Of a DNA stretch of 64,000 bases, positions 54,445-63,442 are shown in pieces. The position numbers and the translations under genes are program-made. Numbering within the stretch: position 1 is the stretch's first letter; each line of letters begins with the position of its first letter. A model generated the notes under the pieces. It worked only from the letters and a program-made list of their open reading frames with translations. It searched no databases and was not told the origin of the DNA. This DNA comes from PSRI01 sp041484195 (GTDB lineage: Bacteria; Bacteroidota; Bacteroidia; Chitinophagales; Chitinophagaceae). The stretch is from contig JBGPHC010000003.1 of the NCBI GenBank assembly GCA_041484195.1, forward strand, positions 210,659 to 274,658. The letters are read 5' to 3'.

Positions 54445-56412
54445 CTAGGGAAGTGCAAATGCAACAAGCGAATCACCTTGTTTGGTTCCCAATTTCCCAT
54501 GTCCGCCTGCTGCAATCACTACATATTGTTTCCCGTGGAGGACATAAGTCATCGGGGTCGCCTGTCCACCTGCGGGCAGTTCATATTCCCAGAGCATATC
54601 CCCGGTGATGGAATTGAATGCCCTGAGACGGTTATCCAAAGTTGCAGCTACAAATACCAGGTTCCCGGCAGTGGAAATAGCACCTCCGAGGTTAATGGAT
54701 CCCCATTTTTCCGAGCCCGGATATTTCACAGGATCCAGCATGAACCCAAGGGGAACCTCCCATTTTTTCAAACCCGTTTGAAGATCAATCGCAAGCAGGG
54801 TACCCCAGGGCGGAACCGTCTGCATCACCATCTTTCCGCTGTCAATGACAAAAAGATAGTCTCTTTTCATTACGTATGGAGTCCCGAGTTGCATGCCTGT
54901 CTCAGCTCTTAGGAGTTCCTTTTCCTCATTTTCCAATTGGGTGAGTTTTTCTCTCGGCAGCATTCGAATAATGGCGGCCAAGCGGTTAATATTGGTGATC
55001 AGCAATTCATTTACCGGATCATAGCACATACCGCCCCAATGTATGCCACCCACATTTCCAGGCGTCATCATGCTGCCCTGGTAACTGGGTGGTGTAAAAA
55101 CGCCTATATTAATATAACGTACGATCCTTTGTTCAGCTGCCTGCATAGCCTTTGGGTTCGGACCCCAGGCGTCTTTTACAGAAACCGATTGCAATCCCAG
55201 CGGAGCTGGTAATGAGGGAATGGGTTGGGTTTTGGAAGCCTGTTCTCCCACAACATCTGAAGAAGGCACGGTTCTTTCTGACACGGGAAACAAGGGCTTC
55301 CCCGTCAGGCGATCCAGTATAAATATAAATCCCATCTTGGTGCCAACTGCAACAGCGGGAACCCTCCTGCCATTACGCGTAAAATCTATCAGCATGGGCT
55401 GGGCGGGGATATCATAATCCCAAAGGTCGTGGTGAACTACCTGGTAATGCCATTGCATTTTTCCGGTGGAGGCCCTGAGGGCAACGACTGAGTTCGCGTA
55501 CAGATTCCGGCCAATTCGCTCGCCGCCATAATAATCCGGACTGGGTGATGAAGTGGGGATGAATACGAGGTCACGGTCAGGATCAACCGAAATTACCGCC
55601 CATGCGTTGGCGGCTCCTGTCTTATGGGCCTTGGGACCCTCCCAACTCTTCCAGGCCGCGTCCGTCGAATCCTGTGGAATGGGATCCCAACTCCAACTTA
55701 GCTTTCCCGTTATTGCATCATAAGCCCTGACGGTTCCTCTGGGATAATCATAACGCTGGTTATCGCCTAAAGAAGATCCTATTATAATTGTATTCCCAAT
55801 CACCGCAGGCGGCGAAGTGACGCTAATATCACTACCCAGACCCGCTTTCAGATCTATGGTTCCATGGTCGCCGAAACTGGGAATCGGATTTCCTGTTCCC
55901 GCTTCCAGTGCGATTAGTCTTCCGTCAATGGTTCCTATGAAAATCCTTCGCGCCGACTTGCCATCTGCCGCCGAGCCCGGAGCAGGCCAGATTGACACGC
56001 CCCTGGATGTGATTTCCGAATAATCCTTATGCAGGTTTACCCTGGGATCGTAGACCCATTTTTCACTGCCGGTCGCCGCATCAATGGCAAAAACCCTGCA
56101 GGATGGTGTGCTGAAATACAGTACACCCCCTACCATAATGGGAGTAGCTTCAAAAGCGGCTTTGGATTTGGTATTGGTGCCGGCATAAGTAGCCAGTTCA
56201 CCGCTATGAAAAGTCCAGGCCACCCCAAGCTTTTCCACATTTTGATCGTTGATTTGTCGGGATGACGAATATCGCATACCGCCGGCATCGTGCCCATAAG
56301 CCGGCCATTGCTTATCATTAATATCAATTCCCCCGGTCTCTCCCGGCTGTGAGGTTGCGGAGTTAACGATAAGGATGGTGGCAGTGAAATGAATCAGGAG
56401 TTTCAGGTGCAT
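54445..56412 (-). CDS. PQQ-dependent dehydrogenase (glucose dehydrogenase-like), exported
   Basis: A 655-residue periplasmic quinoprotein. A signal peptide precedes the eight-bladed propeller: WPAYGHDAGGMRYSSSRQIN, WTFHSGELATY, GVSIWPAPGS, VTSPPAVIGNTIIIGSSLG, and the family hallmark HHDLWDYDIPAQPMLID. The late GGHGKLGTKQGD is also typical. It lacks the N-terminal membrane helices of the membrane glucose dehydrogenase and no cytochrome-c domain is seen. The substrate is probably an aldose. The cofactor PQQ would have to come from elsewhere, since no pqq biosynthesis gene is in the window. Confidence 0.92.
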   Translation of the reverse strand: MHLKLLIHFTATILIVNSATSQPGETGGIDINDKQWPAYGHDAGGMRYSSSRQINDQNVEKLGVAWTFHSGELATYAGTNTKSKAAFEATPIMVGGVLYFSTPSCRVFAIDAATGSEKWVYDPRVNLHKDYSEITSRGVSIWPAPGSAADGKSARRIFIGTIDGRLIALEAGTGNPIPSFGDHGTIDLKAGLGSDISVTSPPAVIGNTIIIGSSLGDNQRYDYPRGTVRAYDAITGKLSWSWDPIPQDSTDAAWKSWEGPKAHKTGAANAWAVISVDPDRDLVFIPTSSPSPDYYGGERIGRNLYANSVVALRASTGKMQWHYQVVHHDLWDYDIPAQPMLIDFTRNGRRVPAVAVGTKMGFIFILDRLTGKPLFPVSERTVPSSDVVGEQASKTQPIPSLPAPLGLQSVSVKDAWGPNPKAMQAAEQRIVRYINIGVFTPPSYQGSMMTPGNVGGIHWGGMCYDPVNELLITNINRLAAIIRMLPREKLTQLENEEKELLRAETGMQLGTPYVMKRDYLFVIDSGKMVMQTVPPWGTLLAIDLQTGLKKWEVPLGFMLDPVKYPGSEKWGSINLGGAISTAGNLVFVAATLDNRLRAFNSITGDMLWEYELPAGGQATPMTYVLHGKQYVVIAAGGHGKLGTKQGDSLVAFALP

Positions 56413-56571
56413 ATCATCAACAGTTTAATACCTGCTAAAGGTCGAGAATTTAAAGATGAATTGCAGATTACAGTATCCAAAAAGGGACCATGAAAAAAGC
56501 AGGCAATAATCTCGGGGGAAAATAAGGCCCTGGCAAATGCCTATTATTCGGAGATTCTTAAGGTAAACTCG

Positions 56572-56646
56572 TGGACTGCATTGGATTCGAACCAATGACC
56601 CCTACCCTGTCAAGGTAATGCTCTGAACCAACTGAGCTAGCAGTCC
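56572..56646 (-). tRNA. tRNA-Val (GAC)
   Basis: Read on the minus strand this folds as a 75-base tRNA: acceptor stem GGACTGC/GCAGTCC, D-arm GCTCAGTTGGTTCAGAGC, anticodon stem TTACC/GGTAG with loop TTGACAG (anticodon GAC, valine codons GUC/GUU), and T-arm ATTGG-TTCGAAT-CCAAT. The anticodon and T-arms resemble E. coli tRNA-Val(GAC). No CCA is encoded, so it must be added after transcription. It lies between the suf promoter region and the PQQ dehydrogenase gene. Confidence 0.93.
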
Positions 56647-56963
56647 ATGAAAAGCCGGGCGGCAATTTACCCATTTCCTTATGAAAATCCGGATGGCAAA
56701 TCCAAAATAATTCCACTCATCATCCTGCCATTGAAATGCAGATTGCCAGATCCTGGTGTAAATCCATGAATCAGACTCAGGACTAAGAACAGAATCCTGC
56801 GTATAAGTCCATAGAAATTTCATTAAGCAGGATTTTTTCTGGATTTCGGAAGCAAAAAACTGAATATTTCAAGAATTTCCCAAAATCGAAACCTATTTTT
56901 CAAAAGCCCGGGGTAAAATTGAGCAAATTTCCAGGTTGTCTAAAATGTTAATACATACAATAT

Positions 56964-56977
56964 TCATTTCGAAATGA
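56964..56977. promoter_or_regulatory. 14-bp perfect palindrome upstream of suf
   Basis: TCATTTCGAAATGA is a perfect palindrome about 125 bp ahead of the suf -33 box. A half-site-like CGAAATG recurs at roughly 57030 (in TTCGCGAAATGCGC). It could be an operator for a dimeric regulator. It does not match the known IscR type-2 site well, so the binder is unknown. Confidence 0.35.
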
Positions 56978-57100
56978 CCGTGTGGAGCCCACCCCGAATT
57001 CATTTTCCGCTCATACTGTATGGAATTCGCGAAATGCGCTGGAATCAGGCCCGGAAATTGGCGCCCATATCATAAAATAGCAGGATTTCTTTGGCGGCAT

Positions 57101-57134
57101 TTGACCCAATTCCAGGTTTTAATTTGTACTTTTG
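57101..57134 (+). promoter_or_regulatory. Bacteroidota-type promoter of the suf operon
   Basis: TTG at 57101-57103, 23 bp, then TACTTTTG at 57127-57134, an exact fit to TANNTTTG at the upper end of the known 17-23 bp spacing. Transcription would begin near 57140, leaving a leader of about 60 bases before the sufB ATG (57203). Confidence 0.65.
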
Positions 57135-57202
57135 TGTATAAATGAGAAAATAGCTGCGATATATATAAATCCGCGATATCCGCGATCTAAAAAGAGAATA
57201 CT

Positions 57203-58648
57203 ATGAATGCGATGCTTACAACATTGGAGGAAACCGTTTTGCAGGACTATAAATATGGTTTTGTTACCGAAATTGACGCCGACAATGCTCCAAAAGGGTT
57301 GAACATAGATACAATAAAATTCATTTCATCGAGGAAGAAGGAACCCTTGTGGATGCTGGAATGGAGGTTAAAAGCATATCAGCATTGGCTGAAAATGGAA
57401 GAGCCCAAATGGCCGAATGTGAAATATCCGCCTATCGACTATCAGGATATTATTTATTATTCGGCTCCCAAACGGAAGGCAAATCTTAAGAGCCTGGATG
57501 AGATTGACCCTGAATTGAAAAAGACCTTTGAAAAACTTGGTATATCACTCGAGGAACAAAAAAGGCTTTCGGGTGTTGCCGTGGATGCTGTGATCGACAG
57601 TGTATCCATCGCCACATCATTCAAGGGCCAACTTGCTGAACTGGGAATTATTTTCTGCTCTATGAGCGAAGCGGTAAGGGAACATCCCGAGCTCGTGAAG
57701 AAATATCTCGGTTCGGTTGTGCCTGCTACAGATAATTATTTTGCCGCCCTGAATTCTGCCGTATTCAGCGATGGTTCATTTTGCTTCATACCCAAGGGAG
57801 TTCGTTGTCCCATGGAACTCTCCACTTATTTCCGCATCAACGCCGAGAATACCGGGCAATTTGAAAGGACCCTCATCATTGCAGAAGAAAGCAGCTATGT
57901 AAGTTACCTGGAAGGTTGTACGGCGCCAATGAGGGATGAAAATCAGTTGCACGCCGCCGTTGTGGAATTGGTGGCATTGGATAATGCTCAAATTAAATAC
58001 TCTACTGTTCAGAACTGGTACCCGGGCAGCAAGGATGGCGTTGGCGGCATCTACAATTTTGTCACGAAAAGAGGAATTTGCGCTGGCAACCGGTCAAAAA
58101 TATCATGGACGCAGGTAGAGACGGGTTCTGCCATCACCTGGAAATATCCCAGTGTGATTTTGAAGGGAGATAATTCAACAGGCGAATTCTATTCTGTAGC
58201 CGTAACCAATAATTATCAGCAGGCCGATACCGGAACGAAGATGTTGCACCTGGGCAAAAATACCCGCAGCCGTATCGTTTCGAAAGGCATATCTGCAGGG
58301 TTCAGCAATAATAGCTACCGCGGCCTGGTGCATATCGGCAAAAACGCAAAGAATGCCCGCAATCACTCCCAGTGCGACTCATTGCTGCTGGGTGATAAAT
58401 GCGGCGCGCATACATTTCCATATATCGAAGTCAAGAATAATGAGTCCGTAGTGGAACACGAGGCCACCACTTCCAAAATTGGTGAAGATCAGATCTTCTA
58501 TTGTAACCAAAGAGGACTGGATACGGAGACTGCAGTGGCCCTCATCATCAATGGTTTTGCAAAGGAAGTGATGAACCAGTTGCCCATGGAATTCGCGGTG
58601 GAAGCACAAAAATTGCTGGCCATCAGCCTTGAAGGCAGCGTAGGATAA
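57203..58648 (+). CDS. sufB: Fe-S cluster assembly scaffold protein SufB
   Basis: A 481-residue SufB, cytosolic scaffold of the SufBC2D complex where Fe-S clusters are built. The sequence matches family landmarks: FISSRKKEPLWMLEWRLKAYQHW, SVVPATDNYFAALNSAVFSDGSFCFIPKGVRCPMELSTYFRIN, EGCTAPM, AAVVELVALDNAQIKYSTVQNWYPG and the C-terminal VEHEATTSKIGEDQIFYC. It is first in the operon, behind a promoter that fits the Bacteroidota consensus. sufC follows 31 bp later. Confidence 0.97.
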   Translation: MNAMLTTLEETVLQDYKYGFVTEIDADNAPKGLNIDTIKFISSRKKEPLWMLEWRLKAYQHWLKMEEPKWPNVKYPPIDYQDIIYYSAPKRKANLKSLDEIDPELKKTFEKLGISLEEQKRLSGVAVDAVIDSVSIATSFKGQLAELGIIFCSMSEAVREHPELVKKYLGSVVPATDNYFAALNSAVFSDGSFCFIPKGVRCPMELSTYFRINAENTGQFERTLIIAEESSYVSYLEGCTAPMRDENQLHAAVVELVALDNAQIKYSTVQNWYPGSKDGVGGIYNFVTKRGICAGNRSKISWTQVETGSAITWKYPSVILKGDNSTGEFYSVAVTNNYQQADTGTKMLHLGKNTRSRIVSKGISAGFSNNSYRGLVHIGKNAKNARNHSQCDSLLLGDKCGAHTFPYIEVKNNESVVEHEATTSKIGEDQIFYCNQRGLDTETAVALIINGFAKEVMNQLPMEFAVEAQKLLAISLEGSVG

Positions 58649-58679
58649 TAGAATGACTTAATCGTAAACAAAATAAGAC

Positions 58680-59444
58680 ATGTTGACCATTCGCAACTTG
58701 CATGCAGGAATTGAAGAAAGAGAAATCTTAAATGGAATCAATCTCAACATAAAAGCGGGGGAAGTACACGCTATCATGGGACCCAATGGATCTGGCAAGA
58801 GTACCCTGGCTTCGGTGCTGGCTGGCAGGGAAGGCTATACCGTTTCCCGTGGAAAGGTTGACTTTTTAGGAAAAAATTTATTGGAATTGTCTCCTGAAGA
58901 CAGGGCCCGCGAAGGCCTTTTCCTCGCCTTTCAATACCCGGTGGAAATTCCGGGTGTAAGCACCACTAATTTCATCAAGACAGCACTGAATGAGATCCGC
59001 AAATACAATGGAGAAGAGCCCCTCGATGCCTTGGGTTTTCTTAAGCTCATGAAGGAAAGGATGAAATTATTGCAGATTGACCAATCACTGCTCAGCCGCT
59101 CCCTGAATGAGGGATTCTCCGGCGGAGAAAAAAAACGCAACGAAATTTTCCAGATGATCATGTTGCAGCCCAAACTGGCCATACTCGATGAAACCGACTC
59201 GGGCCTCGATATAGACGCGCTTCGCATAGTGGCACAAGGTGTCAACCAATTCCGCAGCAAGGAAAATGGCATACTGGTGGTAACCCACTATCAAAGATTA
59301 TTGGATTATATAGTACCCGATTTTGTACACGTGCTTTATAATGGGCGCATTGTAAAATCAGGTACCAAGGAACTGGCTTTGGAACTGGAAGAAAAAGGAT
59401 ATGATTTTATCAAGAATACAACCAGTGAAACTGAACCAGCATAA
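58680..59444 (+). CDS. sufC: Fe-S assembly ATPase SufC
   Basis: A 254-residue ABC-type ATPase that binds SufB and SufD and drives cluster assembly. Walker A is MGPNGSGKSTLASVLAG, the signature FSGGEKKRNEIFQMI, Walker B LAILDETDSGLDID and the H-loop VVTHYQRLLDYI; the SGLDIDALR after Walker B is the SufC form. It lacks membrane parts. sufD starts 41 bp later. Confidence 0.97.
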   Translation: MLTIRNLHAGIEEREILNGINLNIKAGEVHAIMGPNGSGKSTLASVLAGREGYTVSRGKVDFLGKNLLELSPEDRAREGLFLAFQYPVEIPGVSTTNFIKTALNEIRKYNGEEPLDALGFLKLMKERMKLLQIDQSLLSRSLNEGFSGGEKKRNEIFQMIMLQPKLAILDETDSGLDIDALRIVAQGVNQFRSKENGILVVTHYQRLLDYIVPDFVHVLYNGRIVKSGTKELALELEEKGYDFIKNTTSETEPA

Positions 59445-59485
59445 CCAGAAAGAATCTTATTAATTGGAAGAAATCTAAGAACTCA

Positions 59486-60814
59486 ATGCGCGACATGATG
59501 GACCCGGTAAAATATTTCACCAATAAGCATCAGCAATTGCAGGATCTGAAGAAGGATTCAGCCTTATCCGTCATCCGAAATAAAGGATTGGAGGCATTTA
59601 CTCGGCTTGGTATTCCCACCCTGAAGCACGAAGAATGGAAACATACCCGCATCAGCGGATTATTCAATAAAGATTTTGAATACACCATTGACCAGGCCGT
59701 TCCTTCCTTGTCTGAAAAGGAAATCAAGGCCCTTCGCCTGCCCGGTCATGAGGAGGCCAATGAAATCGTGTTTGTCAATGGCTGCTATTCATCCTCCCTT
59801 TCCAGGATCAGCACGGGTGATCATCAATTGCGGATCATGCCTCTCGAAGAGGCCGCACAGAATGAATACCGGGAATTTGTGAGTAAACACCTGGGGCATA
59901 GCGGCAATTATCTCAAAGATGGCATCAACGCCCTCAATACCGCATTCGCGCACGAGGGCGTATTCATCCACGTAAAAAAAGGCCATGCGATTGAATACCC
60001 GATCTACCTCTATCATATTACAGATTCCAGGAGCAACAATAGTTATTCCCAGGTGCGTAATCTGATTCATGTGAGTGAATCGGCACAGGTGCAAATGGTG
60101 CAGACTTTCGCAACCATTGGACCACTTGAAAGCTTTACCAATGAGGTGACTGAAATTGTGGCGGAACGCGATTCGATAACCTCATTCTATAAAATTCAGA
60201 ATGAAAACAGTAATGCCAACCTGGTGAGCACTACCCATATCCACCAGATCGGCAAAAGCCAGACCCATACGGTAACCATTTCATTGGACGGGGGAATTGT
60301 ACGTAATAACCTCAACATGGTGCTGGACGCGGAGAATTGTGAATCTCATTTGTCCGGATTATATTTAATAAAGGGACAGACTCATGTTGACAACCATACC
60401 ACGGTTGACAATGTGAAACCCAATTGTTTCAGCAATGAATTGTACAAAGGCATCATGGATGAGCAGGCCACCGGAGTATTCAACGGAAAAATTTTTGTAC
60501 GCCCTCAGGCTCAAAAAACAAATGCTTATCAGTCGAATAAAAACGTGTTGCTTTCTGACAAGGCTTCCGTGAATACCAAGCCGCAGTTAGAGATATTCGC
60601 GGATGACGTGAAATGCTCTCACGGATGCACGGTAGGTAGTCTCGATGAAGAAGCCTTATTCTACCTGAGGTCAAGAGGGATTGGTGAAAAAACGGCGCAG
60701 TCACTGCTACTCCATGGATTCGCGGCTGATATTCTGGAGAATATTAAAATAAAACCCATCCGCGACTATATTGATCACCTGATTACGAAACGTTTGGAAT
60801 ATGATGAATCATGA
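59486..60814 (+). CDS. sufD: Fe-S assembly protein SufD
   Basis: A 442-residue SufD, partner of SufB in the SufBC2D scaffold. Visible landmarks: GIPTLKHEEWKHTRISG near the N-terminus, NNLNMVLDAENCESHLSGLYL, HVDNHTTVDNVKPNCFSNELYKGI, and FADDVKCSHGCTVGSLDEEALFYLRSRGI. Start codon choice is uncertain by up to four residues (Met at 1, 4 and 5). The sufS gene overlaps by ATGA. Confidence 0.97.
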   Translation: MRDMMDPVKYFTNKHQQLQDLKKDSALSVIRNKGLEAFTRLGIPTLKHEEWKHTRISGLFNKDFEYTIDQAVPSLSEKEIKALRLPGHEEANEIVFVNGCYSSSLSRISTGDHQLRIMPLEEAAQNEYREFVSKHLGHSGNYLKDGINALNTAFAHEGVFIHVKKGHAIEYPIYLYHITDSRSNNSYSQVRNLIHVSESAQVQMVQTFATIGPLESFTNEVTEIVAERDSITSFYKIQNENSNANLVSTTHIHQIGKSQTHTVTISLDGGIVRNNLNMVLDAENCESHLSGLYLIKGQTHVDNHTTVDNVKPNCFSNELYKGIMDEQATGVFNGKIFVRPQAQKTNAYQSNKNVLLSDKASVNTKPQLEIFADDVKCSHGCTVGSLDEEALFYLRSRGIGEKTAQSLLLHGFAADILENIKIKPIRDYIDHLITKRLEYDES

Positions 60815-62055
60815 TAAAGACTGAATCCATCCAAAGAAATATTGATATAGATGCCATCAGGCAGGATTTCCCCATACTTAAGAGGAAGGTCAAAGGATTT
60901 CCGCTTGTTTATCTTGACAATGCGGCCACTACACAAAAGCCGATATCTGTAATCCAGGCTCTTACCGAATATTATTCCGGGTTCAACGCCAATATTCACA
61001 GAGGCATACATACTCTTGCCGAAGAAGCCACTGCCGCTTTTGAGGCAACCCGAGACGCGGTGCAACATTTCGTGAACGCCGAATCCAGGGAAGAGATCAT
61101 TTTTACCCGGGGCACCACCGAAGGTATCAACCTGGTCTCCTATACCTGGGGCAGGCAAAATATCAGCGCCGGAGACGAAATTATTATCTCCGCCATGGAA
61201 CATCATTCCAATATTGTTCCCTGGCAACATTTGTGCGAAGAAAAAGGCGCCACATTGAAAGTAATTCCCATCAACGATAAGGGCGAATTGCTCATGGAGG
61301 AATATGAAAAATTATTGAGTGGCAAAACCCGGCTTGTTTCTTTGGTGCACGTATCCAATTCACTGGGAACCGTGAACCCTGTGAAAAAGGTCATTGACAA
61401 AGCACATCAGGCAGGAGCTATCGTGATGTTGGATGGGGCACAGGCCGCCGCGCATTTGGACATCGACGTTCAGGAATTGGATTGTGATTTCTTTGCATTT
61501 TCCGGACATAAAATATATGGCCCAACGGGCGTTGGAGTCTTGTATGGCAAAAAGCAACTGCTCGAATCCATGCCCATATTTCAGGGAGGCGGCGAAATGA
61601 TCAAGGATGTGAGTTTTGAAAAGACGATCTATAATGATCTGCCATATAAGTTTGAGGCTGGCACACCCAATATTGCCGACACGATTGCGCTGAAAGCGGC
61701 ATTGGAATTCATTGAGAATATCGGGAAGGAAAATATTAGAAAACACGAGGATAAACTGGTTTCGTACGCCACTGCGGAGTTGGGAAAAATACCAGGCCTC
61801 AGAATCATTGGCACTGCTACAGATAAAATCAGTGTCGTTTCATTCGTGGTTGACGGAATTCATCCTCAGGACATTGGTATTTTACTCGACAACCGTGGTA
61901 TTGCCGTAAGAACAGGGCACCATTGCACCCAGCCATTGATGGATTGGTTCTGCATTCCGGGCACCAGTCGTGCTTCATTTGCCGTGTACAATACAATGGA
62001 TGAAATTGACGAATTGGTTTTGGGTATGCACAAAGTGATAAAAATGCTTGCTTGA
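60811..62055 (+). CDS. sufS: Cysteine desulfurase SufS
   Basis: A 414-residue PLP-dependent group II cysteine desulfurase. The PLP Lys is in FAFSGHKIYGPTGVGVLYG near residue 233, and the active Cys in AVRTGHHCTQPLM near residue 372 with the group II spacing. It takes sulfur from cysteine and passes it to SufE. ATGA overlap with sufD; sufE starts 3 bp after it. Confidence 0.97.
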   Translation: MIKTESIQRNIDIDAIRQDFPILKRKVKGFPLVYLDNAATTQKPISVIQALTEYYSGFNANIHRGIHTLAEEATAAFEATRDAVQHFVNAESREEIIFTRGTTEGINLVSYTWGRQNISAGDEIIISAMEHHSNIVPWQHLCEEKGATLKVIPINDKGELLMEEYEKLLSGKTRLVSLVHVSNSLGTVNPVKKVIDKAHQAGAIVMLDGAQAAAHLDIDVQELDCDFFAFSGHKIYGPTGVGVLYGKKQLLESMPIFQGGGEMIKDVSFEKTIYNDLPYKFEAGTPNIADTIALKAALEFIENIGKENIRKHEDKLVSYATAELGKIPGLRIIGTATDKISVVSFVVDGIHPQDIGILLDNRGIAVRTGHHCTQPLMDWFCIPGTSRASFAVYNTMDEIDELVLGMHKVIKMLA

Positions 62056-62058
62056 TCA

Positions 62059-62502
62059 ATGAGCAACCAAGAATCCATACAGGATATTGAAAAGGAAATA
62101 GTGGAAGAATTTTCGCTCTTTGATTCCTGGGACGATAAATATGAATACATTATCGATCTGGGAAAAAAATTGCCCGTGCTGGATGACCAGCATAAGAAGG
62201 ATATGAACAAAGTGAAAGGTTGCCAGTCTACAGTATGGCTCGTGGCCGAGTACCACGAAGGAAGAGTATATTTTAAGGCAGACAGTAACGCCGTGATCGT
62301 GAAAGGACTGATCAGTATGCTGGTCCGCGTATTGTCGGGTCATACGCCGGATGAGATTCTGGAAGCCAGGCTGGATTTCATTCAGCAAATCGGAATGACG
62401 AGTCACCTTGCGCAAACCCGTTCAAATGGCCTGCTGTCAATGGTAAAGCAAATGAAGAATTTCGCACTGGCTTTTAAATTGCAACAATCATTGGTAAAGT
62501 AA
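62059..62502 (+). CDS. sufE: Sulfur acceptor SufE
   Basis: A 147-residue SufE family protein that accepts persulfide sulfur from SufS. The active Cys is in KVKGCQSTVWLVAEYHEG near residue 54. Length and the final ARSNG-like LAQTRSNGLLSMVKQMKNFAL match the family. It is separated from sufS by 3 bp. Confidence 0.95.
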   Translation: MSNQESIQDIEKEIVEEFSLFDSWDDKYEYIIDLGKKLPVLDDQHKKDMNKVKGCQSTVWLVAEYHEGRVYFKADSNAVIVKGLISMLVRVLSGHTPDEILEARLDFIQQIGMTSHLAQTRSNGLLSMVKQMKNFALAFKLQQSLVK

Positions 62503-62509
62503 TAAGAAT

Positions 62510-62821
62510 ATGGACGAAGAAGCATTAAGAGAAAAGGTGATTGCCAGTATGCAAACCATATATGATCCGGAAATACCGGTCAATATCTATGAACTGGGCT
62601 TAGTCTATGAGGTCAATATCCTGCCGGTGAACAATGTGGAAATTGTGATGACGCTGACGGCACCCAGTTGTCCTGCGGCGCAATCACTTCCCGTTGAAGT
62701 AGATCAGAAACTGAGATTGATTGAAGGCGTTGGAGAGGTACACGTTGCCGTTACCTGGAATCCGCCCTGGGACAGATCCATGATGAGTGAAGCGGCGCAA
62801 TTGGAATTAGGGATGATGTAA
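62510..62821 (+). CDS. SufT-type DUF59/MIP18 family protein
   Basis: A 103-residue MIP18-family (DUF59) protein: YDPEIPVNIYELGLVYEVNI and TLTAPSCPAAQSLPVEVDQKL, the conserved Cys being in APSCPAAQ. In Bacteria such proteins help Fe-S cluster maturation, often as SufT in suf operons. It lies 7 bp behind sufE. Role in the operon is well supported by context. Confidence 0.92.
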   Translation: MDEEALREKVIASMQTIYDPEIPVNIYELGLVYEVNILPVNNVEIVMTLTAPSCPAAQSLPVEVDQKLRLIEGVGEVHVAVTWNPPWDRSMMSEAAQLELGMM

Positions 62822-62879
62822 CAATTGAAAATTATTTGAATCAAAATTTCGATCAACTATCTAAATCAAAAAAAATATT

Positions 62880-63434
62880 ATGGCCAGAATAAGTATCGAC
62901 AGTCTGATTGGGAACGATGGTCCCAATTATTCTGAAATCATAGTAACACCTTACAGAGAAGAGCTGACAAGTGTGGGCTTTGAACAAATGCTCACGCCGG
63001 ATGACGTGGACAGGGTATTAGACAGAAACGACGATAAGACCGTACTGGTTGTGCTGAATTCTGTTTGCGGATGTTCAGCCCGCGTTGCAAGACCCGGCAC
63101 CCTCTTGTCATTATTAAACCAGCAGATACCCGATATCAGGGCGACCCTTTTTGCGGGAATGGAAAAGGAAGCGGTGACGCATTTCAGGGAAAAATATTTG
63201 AAGGGACTTACTCCTTCCTCACCCAATATCGCTGTTTTTAAGAATGGCCAGCTGCTCCATATTTTACACCGCTACCAGATTGAAGCCAAATCGGCAGGAG
63301 AAATTGCAGCAGAGCTGGTTGCCGTATATAATAGAGACAGTAGCAAAAAAAATTCAGAAGAAGAGATTAATAAACTCCGCCAGCTTTTTATTGAAAAATA
63401 CAAAGCCGACCCATTGAAGTCAGCAACTCAATAA
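62880..63434 (+). CDS. Bacilliredoxin (BrxA/BrxB, YphP/YqiW) family protein
   Basis: A 184-residue protein of the YphP/YqiW family. The redox motif CGC is in NSVCGCSARVARPG near residues 64-66 after an NDDKTVLVVLNSV strand. Family members reduce bacillithiol-mixed disulfides, and are known from Bacteroidota that make related thiols. A C-terminal coiled extension (SSKKNSEEEINKLRQLF) follows the usual end. It lies 58 bp after the DUF59 gene and 8 bp before the regulator; this placement ties it to Fe-S or thiol homeostasis. Confidence 0.92.
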   Translation: MARISIDSLIGNDGPNYSEIIVTPYREELTSVGFEQMLTPDDVDRVLDRNDDKTVLVVLNSVCGCSARVARPGTLLSLLNQQIPDIRATLFAGMEKEAVTHFREKYLKGLTPSSPNIAVFKNGQLLHILHRYQIEAKSAGEIAAELVAVYNRDSSKKNSEEEINKLRQLFIEKYKADPLKSATQ

Positions 63435-63442
63435 GAAAATTT

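Larger units (their letters stand above)
56647..57202. other. Long leader region before the suf operon
   Basis: About 555 bases between tRNA-Val and sufB. It holds the 14-bp palindrome at 56964 and the suf promoter at 57101-57134 (both listed). A 73-codon minus-strand frame (56602-56823) is not credible because it overlaps the tRNA. I see nothing else. Confidence 0.5.

Noticed and set aside
56602..56823. A 73-codon minus-strand frame near the tRNA
   Set aside because: It runs across the tRNA gene and has no protein-like features.
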